Shown here: positions 51,953-60,921 of the stretch, in pieces
How the letters are laid out: every line of letters starts with the position of its first letter
How positions within the stretch are numbered: the first letter of the stretch is position 1
NCBI GenBank assembly: GCA_026874595.1
Contig: JAPPUL010000065.1
Location: 50,272-114,271, forward strand
Reading direction: 5' to 3'
DNA from: Sipunculus nudus
Taxonomy: Eukaryota; Annelida; Sipuncula; Golfingiida; Sipunculidae
DNA: 64,000 nucleotides
Translations under genes and position numbers: made by a program
The notes under the pieces: generated by a model
The model's database searches: none
Told to the model about the DNA's origin: nothing
Seen by the model: only the letters and a program-made list of their open reading frames with translations

Positions 51953-54631
51953 TTACACACATCCCGACGTTTCGCCACAATTCCGACATACATCACAGTT
52001 TCCCTCTTTATAAGTAAGACCTGAACATTTCGGACAAACATTACCCGTCAAAGCCTCCTTTTTAAAACCTACTTCATTATTGCTAACAATACTTTTACCA
52101 TTAAGAAACTCAATTTCAAAAAAGCGAGCTATATAATCAATAAACGAAGTTGCCACCTTAATCTCTTGATTAGAAGTGTATCCTAAAGGTTGAAACGTAA
52201 CCCCTCGCCAAATTTCAATCAACTTTCTTATAGGCATTCCAAGTTGTAAACAATGAGAGGTTAAAAGAGAAATCATATCAACTAAACCCGAAACCGTTGA
52301 CCCCTGTTTCGCCATTGTTATAAACAACTCCCCTGGCTGCCCATTGTCATAAAGACCTACACTAAAATAACCTTTATGACCGCCAATATTAAAAGTATGA
52401 TTTATAGCTTTTCGACTAACTGGCAACTTATTTCGACCCAAAACTTCTATTGTAGGCGGCTCGTTTTTTATCTCGTTCTCCTTTTTTACCTTCCCTCCTA
52501 CAAGCGGTTGAACTAATTTTGAACCATCTCGATAAGGAGCAACAGATTTAACCCCTCTTTTCCAACATTCGATAAACAACTGCATCATATCATCTACGGT
52601 AGAATCACACGGCAACGACAAAGTTTTAGATATCGAACCCGACAAAAAAGGTTGACACGCTTCTAGCATCTTTACATGCCCCAAAATCGACACGTGATTG
52701 TCCCCGTACGCTGTTTCAAAAAGTTTTTTATGCTCGCCTTTTATCTCTATCGACAACTTACCCGTTTCCTTTATAACTTTGAGAGCTTCATCTGGATTAT
52801 ACCCTAATTTTTCAAAAGCCTCATAAAAAGACGGGCTTTCCATTTTCATAGAGCCTCCGTCCACCATTTGTTTCGTAGTTTGTAAAAACGGCTTAGGTTC
52901 AATACCTGTAGTTTCAGCTCCTAGGGCAAACGATATAGTACCCGCAGGAGCAACTAAAGTTACCATTGAATTACGAACTCCGTATTTTTGATTTCGCTCC
53001 AAAACCCAAACCCATAAATTTCGTCCGAAATCATAATAAAAAAGTTGGTCCCTAAGCATTTCTTCTTGTTTTAAACTTTCCTTTTTTATGTTTAAAAATG
53101 ATTTATAATGCCCCCTAAGCACTTTTGTAAGATGTTCCTCGTTTTTATCGTACTCATTAAATTTCCCTTTTACTTCCGCTAAAAAAGACGACATTAAATA
53201 AGCCGAACTTGTTAAAATCGAAGTCAACAAAGCCATAAGATTTCGAGCTTTTTCCGAATCATACGGCAAAAGTAAACTAAGTAAAAACGTATGTACATTT
53301 GTATAACCAAGTCCTAAAGGTCTTAAATTTAAAGAATTCTCTTTTATAGCTTTAGTTGGATACTCAGCATAATCGCATAAGATATCTTGTGCTAAAATCA
53401 TTAACATCGACACATAAACATACTCCTCCAAATTAACAGTTCCATCTTTAGCCAAAAAAGACTTTAAATTCAAAGACGCCAAATTACACGCCGAATCGTC
53501 CATAAAATAAAACTCAGAACATGGATTACAACCCCGTATAGGTCCAGAACTAGCTACTGTATTCATTTTATTTACAGTATCAATATAAATAAGACCAGGA
53601 CACCCTGATGTATGACACGATTTAGCAATTTTACCTAAAAGGTCTCGTGCTTTAACACGCTCTATCACTCGACCGTCAAGTCGTCCTACCAATTCCCATT
53701 CTTTATCCTCTTCTACCGCTTGCATGAATGCATCTGTAACAGCTATTGAATGATTTTCGTTTTGTAAAAAAACTAAATCTTGAGCTTCTTGTTGAAAAGA
53801 CCCTCCATAACCTGCTTGCTTTAAAACAGACGCTTTACCCTCTTCAATCGCTTTAGATTCTATAAACTCTTCTATGTCGGGATGGTCAATATTAAGTATC
53901 GCCATTTTAGCAGACCTTCGAGTCTTGCCTCCTGATTTTATAACTCCTGCAAAAGTATCATAACCTCGCATAAAAGATACAGGTCCTGAAGGTGTGCCCC
54001 CACCTGATATTGTTTCCTTTTTTGACCGAATATTAGAAAAGTTAGAACCCGCACCCGAACCCCATTTAAATATCTTACCTTCAATTTTAGCTAAATCGTA
54101 TATCGATTCTAATGAATCACTTACTGAATTAATAAAACAAGCCGAAAATTGATTTCGGTTACCTTTAACCCCACAATTGAACCAAACAGGACTATTGAAA
54201 GCCGCCTTTTGATGTAACATTACTAAATAAAGCTCGTCATAAAATATCTTTCTTTGTTCGTCCGAATAATATCCTGCTTTATGTCCATGAATTGATATTG
54301 AAGACGCTATTCTATCTAATACTTGATGTAATGAAGTTTCTCTATCTTCGTTACCAATAGTACCTGCAAAATACTTTGAAGTTATTATATTTACCGCTGT
54401 TTGGTCATAAAAAGTAGGAAACTCCACGTTACCTTGTTCAAAAACCACTGTTCCGTCAGATGATTTAATCTCCGCTTTTCTTAAACTCCAATCAACCATA
54501 TCTTTTACTAAAACACCTTCTTTACTATAATACCTTTTAAACTTTAACCCCTCTTTTCCAACCTTAAAAAAATCTATTTTCTTTCGTGTATTTTCAAAAT
54601 CTATTATCAAATTCTCTTTAACATCTTCCAT
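51953..54631 (-). CDS. nrdJ: ribonucleotide reductase, adenosylcobalamin-dependent (class II)
   Basis: 892-aa single-chain reductase making dNTP precursors. Redox Cys165 (FSACFINS) and Cys382 (SACNLASLNL) flank the NPCSE active site (369-373) with thiyl-radical Cys371 and Glu373. VAPAGTISFALGAETTGIEP and GSGAGSNFSNIRS are also family motifs. The C-terminal end (VCPKCSGLTYKEG, NCDVCRNCGETSGCV) has the cysteine pairs that take electrons from thioredoxin. No NrdB-type partner is present, which fits a B12 enzyme that works with or without oxygen; it needs host cobalamin. The TGGAGGATAA site before the ATG is good. Confidence 0.93.
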   Translation of the reverse strand: MEDVKENLIIDFENTRKKIDFFKVGKEGLKFKRYYSKEGVLVKDMVDWSLRKAEIKSSDGTVVFEQGNVEFPTFYDQTAVNIITSKYFAGTIGNEDRETSLHQVLDRIASSISIHGHKAGYYSDEQRKIFYDELYLVMLHQKAAFNSPVWFNCGVKGNRNQFSACFINSVSDSLESIYDLAKIEGKIFKWGSGAGSNFSNIRSKKETISGGGTPSGPVSFMRGYDTFAGVIKSGGKTRRSAKMAILNIDHPDIEEFIESKAIEEGKASVLKQAGYGGSFQQEAQDLVFLQNENHSIAVTDAFMQAVEEDKEWELVGRLDGRVIERVKARDLLGKIAKSCHTSGCPGLIYIDTVNKMNTVASSGPIRGCNPCSEFYFMDDSACNLASLNLKSFLAKDGTVNLEEYVYVSMLMILAQDILCDYAEYPTKAIKENSLNLRPLGLGYTNVHTFLLSLLLPYDSEKARNLMALLTSILTSSAYLMSSFLAEVKGKFNEYDKNEEHLTKVLRGHYKSFLNIKKESLKQEEMLRDQLFYYDFGRNLWVWVLERNQKYGVRNSMVTLVAPAGTISFALGAETTGIEPKPFLQTTKQMVDGGSMKMESPSFYEAFEKLGYNPDEALKVIKETGKLSIEIKGEHKKLFETAYGDNHVSILGHVKMLEACQPFLSGSISKTLSLPCDSTVDDMMQLFIECWKRGVKSVAPYRDGSKLVQPLVGGKVKKENEIKNEPPTIEVLGRNKLPVSRKAINHTFNIGGHKGYFSVGLYDNGQPGELFITMAKQGSTVSGLVDMISLLTSHCLQLGMPIRKLIEIWRGVTFQPLGYTSNQEIKVATSFIDYIARFFEIEFLNGKSIVSNNEVGFKKEALTGNVCPKCSGLTYKEGNCDVCRNCGETSGCV

Positions 54632-54676
54632 TATTTATCCTCCAATTAAAGTGTTATACAATAAATATAATCAAGA

Positions 54677-55621
54677 TTAAGTTAAATCTAAATTACATTT
54701 TAAATAAACCTGTTTGATATATTCAATCATATCAGGCGGAGTTTGTAACTCTTCTAAAATCTTCAAAATTGAAACAACCTCTCCTCCTAAAGATACCGAC
54801 AATTTTTTCATTATCGCATCTAAATTTTGAACAAACACCGAATTACTTGTAACCTTGTTCTTATAATAAGCTGGATTAAAGACTTCCGAAGATGCTTTAC
54901 AACTAACCTCAAAAAACGACAAATTCGTTAATTTAGACTTTGAAACTACAAATTGATAATAATGTGGTTTTCGAGTTAAATTATAATCATGCCCCGAATT
55001 TCGAGCGAGAGCACCAGGACGCAAAAGTGTTGTACTACCTAATTTTAAAGGTTCGTACGGTACATGATCATGACCTAACATAATGTAAGTCCATCCTTTA
55101 TTTTCGAGCCATTCTCGATTTAGTGAAAAAACAGGATCTAAAGTGGATTCGTAAAAAAAGTGTCCGAACAGAATCGAATGACCGCCAATAGGTGCTTGCG
55201 GTGGTTGATAAGATTTAAGTTTTACTGGCATCGTTTCAAAATAAACACCATTAATTTTCATTTTATCGACAACTTCAATAGCGTTACATAATTGCATTGT
55301 TCCTAAAGCGGTTTTATTGAGGGTATCAGAATTATAATTGTATATATCATGTTGCCCTAAAATAGTAAAAAGCTTTTTTCCTTTTTGTCGATATTTATTA
55401 AATTGAGCAAGTAAAATATTCATAGCTTTAAGTGATATAGTCGGCTTATCAAAAAAATCACCTAAAAATATAATAACATCATTACAATTAACTATATAAT
55501 CAATCTTAGTACAAATAGCCTCAAAATAATTATCAACTCGGGAACGTGGATTTGAATCCGATATGTGTGGATCCCCGACAATTGCAAGTTTAAAATTATC
55601 TTTTAAATTAATCTCATACAT
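54677..55621 (-). CDS. Mre11/SbcD-like recombination nuclease (gp47-like)
   Basis: 314-aa metallophosphoesterase from the ATG at 55621. Metal-site motifs: AIVGDPHISD (Asp17, His19), IIFLGDFFD (Asp55), GQHD (89-92, in place of the usual GNHD), LFGHFF and MLGHDHVPYE. It forms, with the Rad50-type ATPase pieces encoded just upstream, the end-processing nuclease used for recombination-dependent replication and host DNA breakdown. The earlier in-frame ATG at 55630 abuts the GAGG ribosome site and is less likely. The Asn-to-Gln change in GNHD is notable. Confidence 0.9.
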   Translation of the reverse strand: MYEINLKDNFKLAIVGDPHISDSNPRSRVDNYFEAICTKIDYIVNCNDVIIFLGDFFDKPTISLKAMNILLAQFNKYRQKGKKLFTILGQHDIYNYNSDTLNKTALGTMQLCNAIEVVDKMKINGVYFETMPVKLKSYQPPQAPIGGHSILFGHFFYESTLDPVFSLNREWLENKGWTYIMLGHDHVPYEPLKLGSTTLLRPGALARNSGHDYNLTRKPHYYQFVVSKSKLTNLSFFEVSCKASSEVFNPAYYKNKVTSNSVFVQNLDAIMKKLSVSLGGEVVSILKILEELQTPPDMIEYIKQVYLKCNLDLT

Positions 55622-55622
55622 A

Positions 55623-56264
55623 TTACACATCCTCTTTTACAACCGTTATTTGCCCGTCATTAACAACAAGTGTTTGAGACGCATAACCCGAAAAATCCAA
55701 ATGAGATATTAATACTAAAATAAGCTTATTATGTTTCGTAAACTCTTGCACAAACTCAGCAAATCGATTAAAATACTCTTTTGAGATATAAGAGTATCCT
55801 TCATCAATTAACATAACAGGAAACGATCCCCGAGCTTTTATATAATGATAATGAAACACAAACGACAAAACCATTCTTACGCCATTTCCAACCCCATCTC
55901 TTAAATCAACTTCTAAATCTCTGTCCTTTAACATAAAATCAAGAGACTTACCCAATCTATCGGATATAACAGCCTTTAGTTCGTATTCTTTATCAAAAAA
56001 CACAAACTTTAAAGCTTCATTTGCTACCGTTTCAAGTTCTTTAATAGCGTTCATATAAACTTTATCAATAGCTTTTAAATAAAACTCACGAGCCGTCCCT
56101 ACAAATCTAAGTCTATTATTTGTTTTAACTATTGCTGTTTCTATATCTAAAAACTCTTTTTTTAACCGAGCTTTGTAATCCTCCAAATTAGAAACTGTTT
56201 GTAATACCGCTTTAGCTCTAGCCTCTAAATTTTCGACCTCATCGTAACTTAATACAAATTCCAT
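55623..56264 (-). CDS. Rad50/SbcC C-terminal ATPase half
   Basis: 213 aa: an N-terminal coil (about 5-60), then the C-lobe of an SMC-type ATPase with GVGNGVRMVLSF (124-135) in place of the signature LSGG, and a Walker B PVMLIDEGYSYIS (Asp154, Glu155) followed by a LVLISHLDFSG (H-loop) strand. No Walker A is present; that is on the chain encoded at 56525-57523. The two must pair to bind ATP. The stop lies just before the Mre11 start. The signature lacks the usual Ser-Gly-Gly. Confidence 0.85.
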   Translation of the reverse strand: MEFVLSYDEVENLEARAKAVLQTVSNLEDYKARLKKEFLDIETAIVKTNNRLRFVGTAREFYLKAIDKVYMNAIKELETVANEALKFVFFDKEYELKAVISDRLGKSLDFMLKDRDLEVDLRDGVGNGVRMVLSFVFHYHYIKARGSFPVMLIDEGYSYISKEYFNRFAEFVQEFTKHNKLILVLISHLDFSGYASQTLVVNDGQITVVKEDV

Positions 56265-56518
56265 TTTAAATTAGCCTCATCCAACTTTTTTGTTGTTTCA
56301 ACAACATAATCTTGTAATTCTTTAGCTACTACATTAGCCTTTTGTTGTGATGCCTCATAAATCTTATCAAACTCTTCTAAACTCGAACATCCAACTTGAG
56401 CAAAAATCTCCTGTCGCCTTTTTAAAACCTCTTTTTTCCGACCCTTCATTTCTTGTATTTGTTCTTGAATTTTGCCAAATTGGTCCATCAAATTTTGAAA
56501 CTTCTCAACTTCTGTCAT
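56249..56518 (-). CDS. Rad50 middle piece: coiled-coil protein, 89 aa
   Basis: Nearly all coiled coil (VEKFQNLMDQFGKIQEQIQE, KANVVAKELQDYVVETTKKL), with one internal Cys in QVGCSSLEEF. It lies between the two Rad50 halves and overlaps the C-terminal half by 16 bases. Its AGGAGG ribosome site is formed by the Arg-Arg codons that end the N-terminal half. It probably supplies the returning arm of the Rad50 coil past the zinc hook. Confidence 0.7.
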   Translation of the reverse strand: MTEVEKFQNLMDQFGKIQEQIQEMKGRKKEVLKRRQEIFAQVGCSSLEEFDKIYEASQQKANVVAKELQDYVVETTKKLDEANLKWNLY

Positions 56519-56524
56519 ACTCTA

Positions 56525-57523
56525 TTACCTCCTAATATCGTTACCGCATAACGGGCACTGCTTATATTTTTTTAACAAATTTTCTAACCTTAATTTTTCG
56601 TTCTCTAATTCATGTAAATCAATATCTAATTGACTTAACACTTTATCTAAATTAGTACTTTCAATCTTAGCCTCCAAAACCGAAACATCAATTTCAAAAG
56701 TTCTTTCCTCAACCTCAAAAGCTAGCAAATTCTTATTCTGTTCTAAAAATTGTTTGCCCTCTTCTAAAACCTTTACTTGATTAAATATATCTAAAGAACC
56801 TTCGTACTCTTTTATCTCGTTTACAACAGTTAGCAACTCGTCAATTGTCCTAATTTCGTTTTGCAATCTCCACATTAAACCAACTTTTTCTTTTAACGCT
56901 TGAACCTCAGTCAATTTCAATTGAATTTCTTTAATTTCTAACCCTTTTAAAAACTCCTCTAAAAATCCTCCCGTTTCACTAACAACAGTAAGTCGATCAT
57001 TTAATGTTTGATTCTTTGTTTTAAGAGTATTTAACTCACCTTTAAACTCTTTTAATACTACATTAGTTTTCTCTATGTTAAACATCTCTTCAAAAAGTCG
57101 GAACTGATCCGTCGACGCAACGCCAAAAGGAAACAAACGTTGCCACTCAGTTTGCATGTTTACAACCCATTTATCAACTTCTCGAATTTTTAAAGGAAAA
57201 TCTTCTACAATATCATATACATTAGACTTGCCCGCTTTTCCATAAACCTTACCTTGATACTCATAACGAACATTTGTTTTATCCCGAAACCAACTAACCC
57301 ATTCACCATCATTAAATTGAACAGCTACACCTGTTTCCTTCTCCCCCATTTTAATATAAGACTTCGACCCTCTTGAATTTAAGATCAAAACATTTAATGC
57401 TCTAAATAAAGCCGTTTTACCAGATGAATTTGTTCCCCTTATTATATTAATACCTTCCGTAAATTCAACGTCAATTCGTTCGATACTTTGAAAATTCTTA
57501 ACAACTAATCTAAGCTTATTCAA
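56525..57523 (-). CDS. Rad50/SbcC N-terminal ATPase half with zinc hook
   Basis: 332 aa from a TTG at 57523, nine bases after AGGAGG; this gives the standard SbcC-like beginning NKLRLVVKNFQSIERI. The Walker A is GTNSSGKTA (30-38). Long coils follow (about 160-320). The chain ends with KQCPLCGNDIRR, a CxxC zinc hook (Cys323, Cys326) of the type that joins two Rad50 molecules. In ordinary Rad50 the coil then returns within the same chain; here the chain stops six residues after the hook. The TTG overlaps the RecA stop. Confidence 0.85.
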   Translation of the reverse strand: MNKLRLVVKNFQSIERIDVEFTEGINIIRGTNSSGKTALFRALNVLILNSRGSKSYIKMGEKETGVAVQFNDGEWVSWFRDKTNVRYEYQGKVYGKAGKSNVYDIVEDFPLKIREVDKWVVNMQTEWQRLFPFGVASTDQFRLFEEMFNIEKTNVVLKEFKGELNTLKTKNQTLNDRLTVVSETGGFLEEFLKGLEIKEIQLKLTEVQALKEKVGLMWRLQNEIRTIDELLTVVNEIKEYEGSLDIFNQVKVLEEGKQFLEQNKNLLAFEVEERTFEIDVSVLEAKIESTNLDKVLSQLDIDLHELENEKLRLENLLKKYKQCPLCGNDIRR

Positions 57524-58655
57524 CGATATTATCCTCCTGATACAAAACAAAAGCTCCACGCTCATTTAACCAATTGTAGCAAGCCTCATAATTAGCATTT
57601 ATTAACTTAAGAGCTCCTATTACCGACCTTCCTTTTTGTACCTCGTCAAATTCATTTAAAATTAACTCAACATGTCCACCACCCTTAATTTTTAACGCTC
57701 CATATTGTTCAAGCAATCCTAAAAGAAAATAATTATTAGAAACTCCTTTTCCAAACAAAATATGAATAGGTAACGAAATTTCAGGTCTAGTATGCCGATT
57801 TTTAGTTGTGAAAATTTTACCTGCCATGCCATAAATTATTTCAGTTTCAGTATTTCTTATTATAGCCTTTGCTTTTAGTCTTTGTCCCTTTTTTATATGC
57901 ACTTTAACATCAGGATAAAACTCAAGTGCGTTACCTCCTCCAGGTGCTAACGAAGACGGATTAAATCTATTATTAAAATTTAACTTAACCCGCATTTGAT
58001 TTATTAGAAACATTGTTATCTGTTTTTGAGCAAGTAATGATTTATATTTAGTTAAAAAATTAACATCCATATGCGATTTAAGGCCTAATCGAATTTTATT
58101 AATCGATTCCTTCTCAATATCAATTACCGAAATCGCCGCTACCGAATCAATCACAATTACATCAACTTGTATTTCGGATTCAATAAAAGAAGTTAAAATC
58201 TCTTCGATCTCTGTATATGTTGTTGGGGATAGTAAATAAAACTCTTTGTTTAAATAAGAAGCTAACCCAATTCCAATTAGTAACGATTCTTTTACCCCAC
58301 CCTCGATATCTAAATAAACAACTCGTAACCCTTTTTTAATAACACGAAGAGCTAAATATAAAAGTAAAGTCGATTTGCCTGCTCCAGCCTCAGACGACAC
58401 CTCGATTAAATCACCCCGTGTAAACCCTCCTCCTAAAACCATATCCAACGGTATTATATCTGTTGGAATAACCTCTCGTCCTGTTCGTTCATATTTAGTT
58501 AAGACTTTTTGAAGTTCCTTCTCTTTTTCAAGTTTAATCTCCTCTTTAAACTTTTTATTTTTTTCAACCACACTAAGTTCTTTCTTTTGTGTTTTAACTT
58601 CTTTATCGCCCGTACTAAGTTCTACTTCCTTTTTTTCCTCTTCTCTTTTTTTCAT
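57516..58655 (-). CDS. RecA/UvsX recombinase
   Basis: 379 aa. After a Lys/Glu-rich N-terminal extension (about 1-50) comes the RecA core: IPLDMVLGGGFTRGDLIEV, a Walker A EAGAGKST (89-96), the Walker B VDVIVIDSVAAI, MFLINQMRVK (the L1-preceding 'iNQ.R' segment) and LAPGGGNALEFYPDVKVHIKK (part of L2 onwards). It forms filaments on ssDNA for strand exchange and repair. AAGGAG precedes the ATG. It overlaps the RuvC-like gene upstream by 41 bases. The N-terminal charged tail is unusual. Confidence 0.92.
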   Translation of the reverse strand: MKKREEEKKEVELSTGDKEVKTQKKELSVVEKNKKFKEEIKLEKEKELQKVLTKYERTGREVIPTDIIPLDMVLGGGFTRGDLIEVSSEAGAGKSTLLLYLALRVIKKGLRVVYLDIEGGVKESLLIGIGLASYLNKEFYLLSPTTYTEIEEILTSFIESEIQVDVIVIDSVAAISVIDIEKESINKIRLGLKSHMDVNFLTKYKSLLAQKQITMFLINQMRVKLNFNNRFNPSSLAPGGGNALEFYPDVKVHIKKGQRLKAKAIIRNTETEIIYGMAGKIFTTKNRHTRPEISLPIHILFGKGVSNNYFLLGLLEQYGALKIKGGGHVELILNEFDEVQKGRSVIGALKLINANYEACYNWLNERGAFVLYQEDNIVE

Positions 58656-59310
58656 TTATCAAAACTCCTTCAAAATATCGCATTTTTTTTCTTGATTCTA
58701 CACTAGTTAAAACTGTTCGTTCAAAAACATTCTCCACAGACCGAAGCCCCCGAACATTAAACTTATCCTTGAAAAACGTAGAATCTGCCACGTAAGCTAT
58801 TAACAACGAATCAAGTACATGAGAATCTAACCTATTATCCTTAACAAAAGGAAAATGTTTTTTTACTAACTGTCGGATAGCTTTTTTTGGAGTGGTTCTT
58901 GTTTGTAAGAAAAACTTACCAACTCCTGCCGATATTAAGTTAACAGCTCCGAACCCTTCTCGCCTTAAATAATTCAATACTAGACTTAAAAAAGCGATTA
59001 AACCAATCGAAAAGATTTTACCGAAAAAAGGAGATTCAATATTAACTTCAATCTCTTCATTACTCTTTATCTTAAAATCCTTCTTAAACTTATCAATCAA
59101 ATCAATGTAACTCTTATAAGTATCCTCTATAACTAAATAAAACTCTCCAAAACCTTTTTTCATTACTTTTTGATTTGAACGATAAGACGCAAAAATAACC
59201 TTTACATCTTTTTTATCAATAAGAGTAAACCCCGACGTAACAACACCAGGGTCTACATTTATCGAATAATTTCTTACCTTTCCATCTCCATACGAAACTA
59301 TTCTTTTCAT
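58615..59310 (-). CDS. RuvC-like Holliday-junction resolvase
   Basis: 231-aa RNase H-fold nuclease. The acidic metal site is seen in NVDPGVVTSGFTLI (Asp20), EVNIESPFFGK (Glu92) and RLDSHVLDSLLIAY (His164, Asp167), as in RuvC, and a basic TTPKKAIRQLVKKHF helix lies between. It would cut recombination junctions before packaging. The C-terminal tail is strongly basic (KKRRGKKGSRT) and overlaps RecA. Unlike many myoviruses it does not look like T4 endonuclease VII. Confidence 0.82.
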   Translation of the reverse strand: MKRIVSYGDGKVRNYSINVDPGVVTSGFTLIDKKDVKVIFASYRSNQKVMKKGFGEFYLVIEDTYKSYIDLIDKFKKDFKIKSNEEIEVNIESPFFGKIFSIGLIAFLSLVLNYLRREGFGAVNLISAGVGKFFLQTRTTPKKAIRQLVKKHFPFVKDNRLDSHVLDSLLIAYVADSTFFKDKFNVRGLRSVENVFERTVLTSVESRKKMRYFEGVLINEKKRRGKKGSRT

Positions 59311-59326
59311 TTTACTACTCCCTTAA

Positions 59327-60193
59327 TTAAAAAGGAGTTTCAGACGAATTGTCAAGAAATGCACCTAAATCACTTTCATTCACACCCTCTAAAATATCCT
59401 TTTCGGCATTACCAATAGACGGTTGTTGGACTTGAGATGGTTGTTGTGTCGGAACTTGAGCTATCGTAGGTTGGGGAGATACTTGCGATTGTTGTACAGG
59501 AGACGTTTTTACTTGTGATTGTGGTATTGGAGTTCGAACTATAGGCGGTTGAGCTGATACTTGATTTTGATACGTAAAACTGCCTGCTTTTATATTTCTA
59601 GTTGTCGAATTTAATGTAGTACCTTGCACTAACTCTTGATACTTAACTTCATCGTATACATTAGCTACTGCATATTGAATTAATCTTTCATAATCACGAT
59701 TAAAAACGTTTATTTGATCAACAGCATTTTGTTCTCTCCATTTACATCTTTCTAACGAGAAAAAGCTAAAATTTTGAAATCGCTCTTCGGTACATTGAAT
59801 AAGTAAATCATCCCCTACAAACGTATTTAATCCCTTCGTTTTTTTCAAAGTAACTAAATTTGTATACTTATCCTTATTGATAATCAAATACTTTAAAGCA
59901 ATTGGAAAATCATACTCGATATTATTTTGCCCCTGCTGTCTAACTGTTCCATACTCCACAATCGGCAAAACGTAACGTGCCTTAGGCAACCCCAAATCAT
60001 CGCAACAAGAGCCCTCAAAACAATAAAACATACCTATATCTTCTGAATAATGAAACTTAACTCCAATTACATTATCAGATATAATCGAAATAACCGTTAT
60101 CTGATTTTCGTACGCTTTAAACTTCTCTACTCCTACTCGTGAAATAACCTCACCAAACTTTAACGACTTAAACGAATTATTTTGTCCGTTCAT
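59327..60193 (-). CDS. putative single-stranded DNA-binding protein
   Basis: 288 aa. The N-terminal 190 residues are an OB-like beta domain with a possible metal site (FYCFEGSCCDDLGLPKARYV) and resemble SSB proteins of large phages. Then follow a Gln/Pro/Val-rich low-complexity linker (about 210-260; repeats of SQVxPQP type) and an acidic end (SDLGAFLDNSSETPF) like SSB C-terminal tails that recruit replication partners. It sits beside RecA, RuvC and HU genes. Family assignment is from pattern and context. Confidence 0.6.
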   Translation of the reverse strand: MNGQNNSFKSLKFGEVISRVGVEKFKAYENQITVISIISDNVIGVKFHYSEDIGMFYCFEGSCCDDLGLPKARYVLPIVEYGTVRQQGQNNIEYDFPIALKYLIINKDKYTNLVTLKKTKGLNTFVGDDLLIQCTEERFQNFSFFSLERCKWREQNAVDQINVFNRDYERLIQYAVANVYDEVKYQELVQGTTLNSTTRNIKAGSFTYQNQVSAQPPIVRTPIPQSQVKTSPVQQSQVSPQPTIAQVPTQQPSQVQQPSIGNAEKDILEGVNESDLGAFLDNSSETPF

Positions 60194-60194
60194 A

Positions 60195-60494
60195 TTATAA
60201 ACCCTCCTTTTTTAAATCTAATATACTAAGTCTATCACTTTGAAAAGCTTTAGTAAACAATGAACTCGGATAAAACTTTGCAAGGTTCCGCTGACTTCGT
60301 TTTGATTTATATCGTTTAAATACTCCTATACGATCAATAGACACACTATCTTTACTCGCACACAAATCAAAACCCGTCGCTAAAACGATCCGAGCTAATT
60401 TTAAAGTCTTTTCTTGAGACACAACAAGTCCTAAATAATCTCTTAAATTAGTTTGCAAAGCTTTAACATAAGCCTTTCTATCTAATTCACTCAT
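60195..60494 (-). CDS. HU/IHF-like DNA-binding protein 1
   Basis: 99 aa from the ATG at 60494 with GGAG seven bases upstream; the longer reading from 60551 would run through the inverted repeat and lacks a site. Two helices (RKAYVKALQTNLRDYLG and SQEKTLKLARIVLATGFDL) are followed by the HU beta arm (VSIDRIGVFKRYKSKRSQRN, matching 'v.l.gfG.F....r..R..rN') and a C-terminal helix. It probably bends phage DNA or compacts it. Paralogue of the gene just upstream. Confidence 0.68.
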   Translation of the reverse strand: MSELDRKAYVKALQTNLRDYLGLVVSQEKTLKLARIVLATGFDLCASKDSVSIDRIGVFKRYKSKRSQRNLAKFYPSSLFTKAFQSDRLSILDLKKEGL

Positions 60495-60510
60495 AAATTT
60501 ACTCCATTTT

Positions 60511-60536
60511 ATTTTTAGTAAATATATACTAAAAAT
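60511..60536. promoter_or_regulatory. perfect inverted repeat upstream of HU-like gene 1
   Basis: ATTTTTAGTA (60511-60520) and TACTAAAAAT (60527-60536) are perfect 10-bp arms with a 6-base spacer, 17-42 bases before the ATG. Likely an operator or HU site; the AT-rich spacer could include a -10 element. Confidence 0.55.
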
Positions 60537-60591
60537 AAAATAAAAAAACAAGTTTTTAAGGAAAAATTTTAAAATAGAAGGTAAAAAAGGA

Positions 60592-60912
60592 CTAAAAGCT
60601 ACCTCGTCGCCTTCGTTGCTTCTGGTTTTCGGTAATCGGAAAATCTTGATATTCAGTTGAAAACAAAAGACCTCGCTTAAATCGAACTAAATCCTTTGTT
60701 TTCAATATTCTTCCAAAATCACCTAATTTCACGGAATAGCCTGCATCTACATAAGCCGCCACAATAATTAGAAAAGCATTTATATAAGTAATAGCCTGTG
60801 CCTTATTAAAATCAAAATAACCCAATTTAATCATATAATTTACAATATCGTCTAAAGACAAATCGGCTACTTTAATTTTCTTCGCCATCAAAGCATTCAC
60901 TTCTTTATTCAA
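60592..60912 (-). CDS. HU/IHF-like DNA-binding protein 2
   Basis: 106 aa from a TTG at 60912 with GAGG seven bases upstream; GTG at 60900 and ATG at 60888 are in frame but less well served. It has a helical N-terminus (SLDDIVNYMIKLGYF, AQAITYINAFLIIVAAYVDAGY) then VKLGDFGRILKTKDLVRFKRG, the HU 'V.l..fG.f' beta arm. The end is highly basic (QKQRRRRGSF). The stop of the zinc gene upstream overlaps the ribosome site, so translation is coupled. Confidence 0.68.
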   Translation of the reverse strand: MNKEVNALMAKKIKVADLSLDDIVNYMIKLGYFDFNKAQAITYINAFLIIVAAYVDAGYSVKLGDFGRILKTKDLVRFKRGLLFSTEYQDFPITENQKQRRRRGSF

Positions 60913-60921
60913 TTTTGTTCC

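Noticed and set aside
51953-54631. Possible intein in the ribonucleotide reductase
   Set aside because: These genes often host inteins, but motif order and spacing are uninterrupted and no Hint blocks are seen.
56249-57523. Rad50 pieces as a frameshifted single gene
   Set aside because: Each piece has its own start with a good ribosome site and sensible spacing, and the first chain ends cleanly after the hook, so three genes are more likely. Read mapping would settle it.
60495-60551. N-terminal extension of HU-like protein 1
   Set aside because: It would run through the perfect inverted repeat and give a hydrophobic leader unlike HU; the ATG at 60494 has GGAG.
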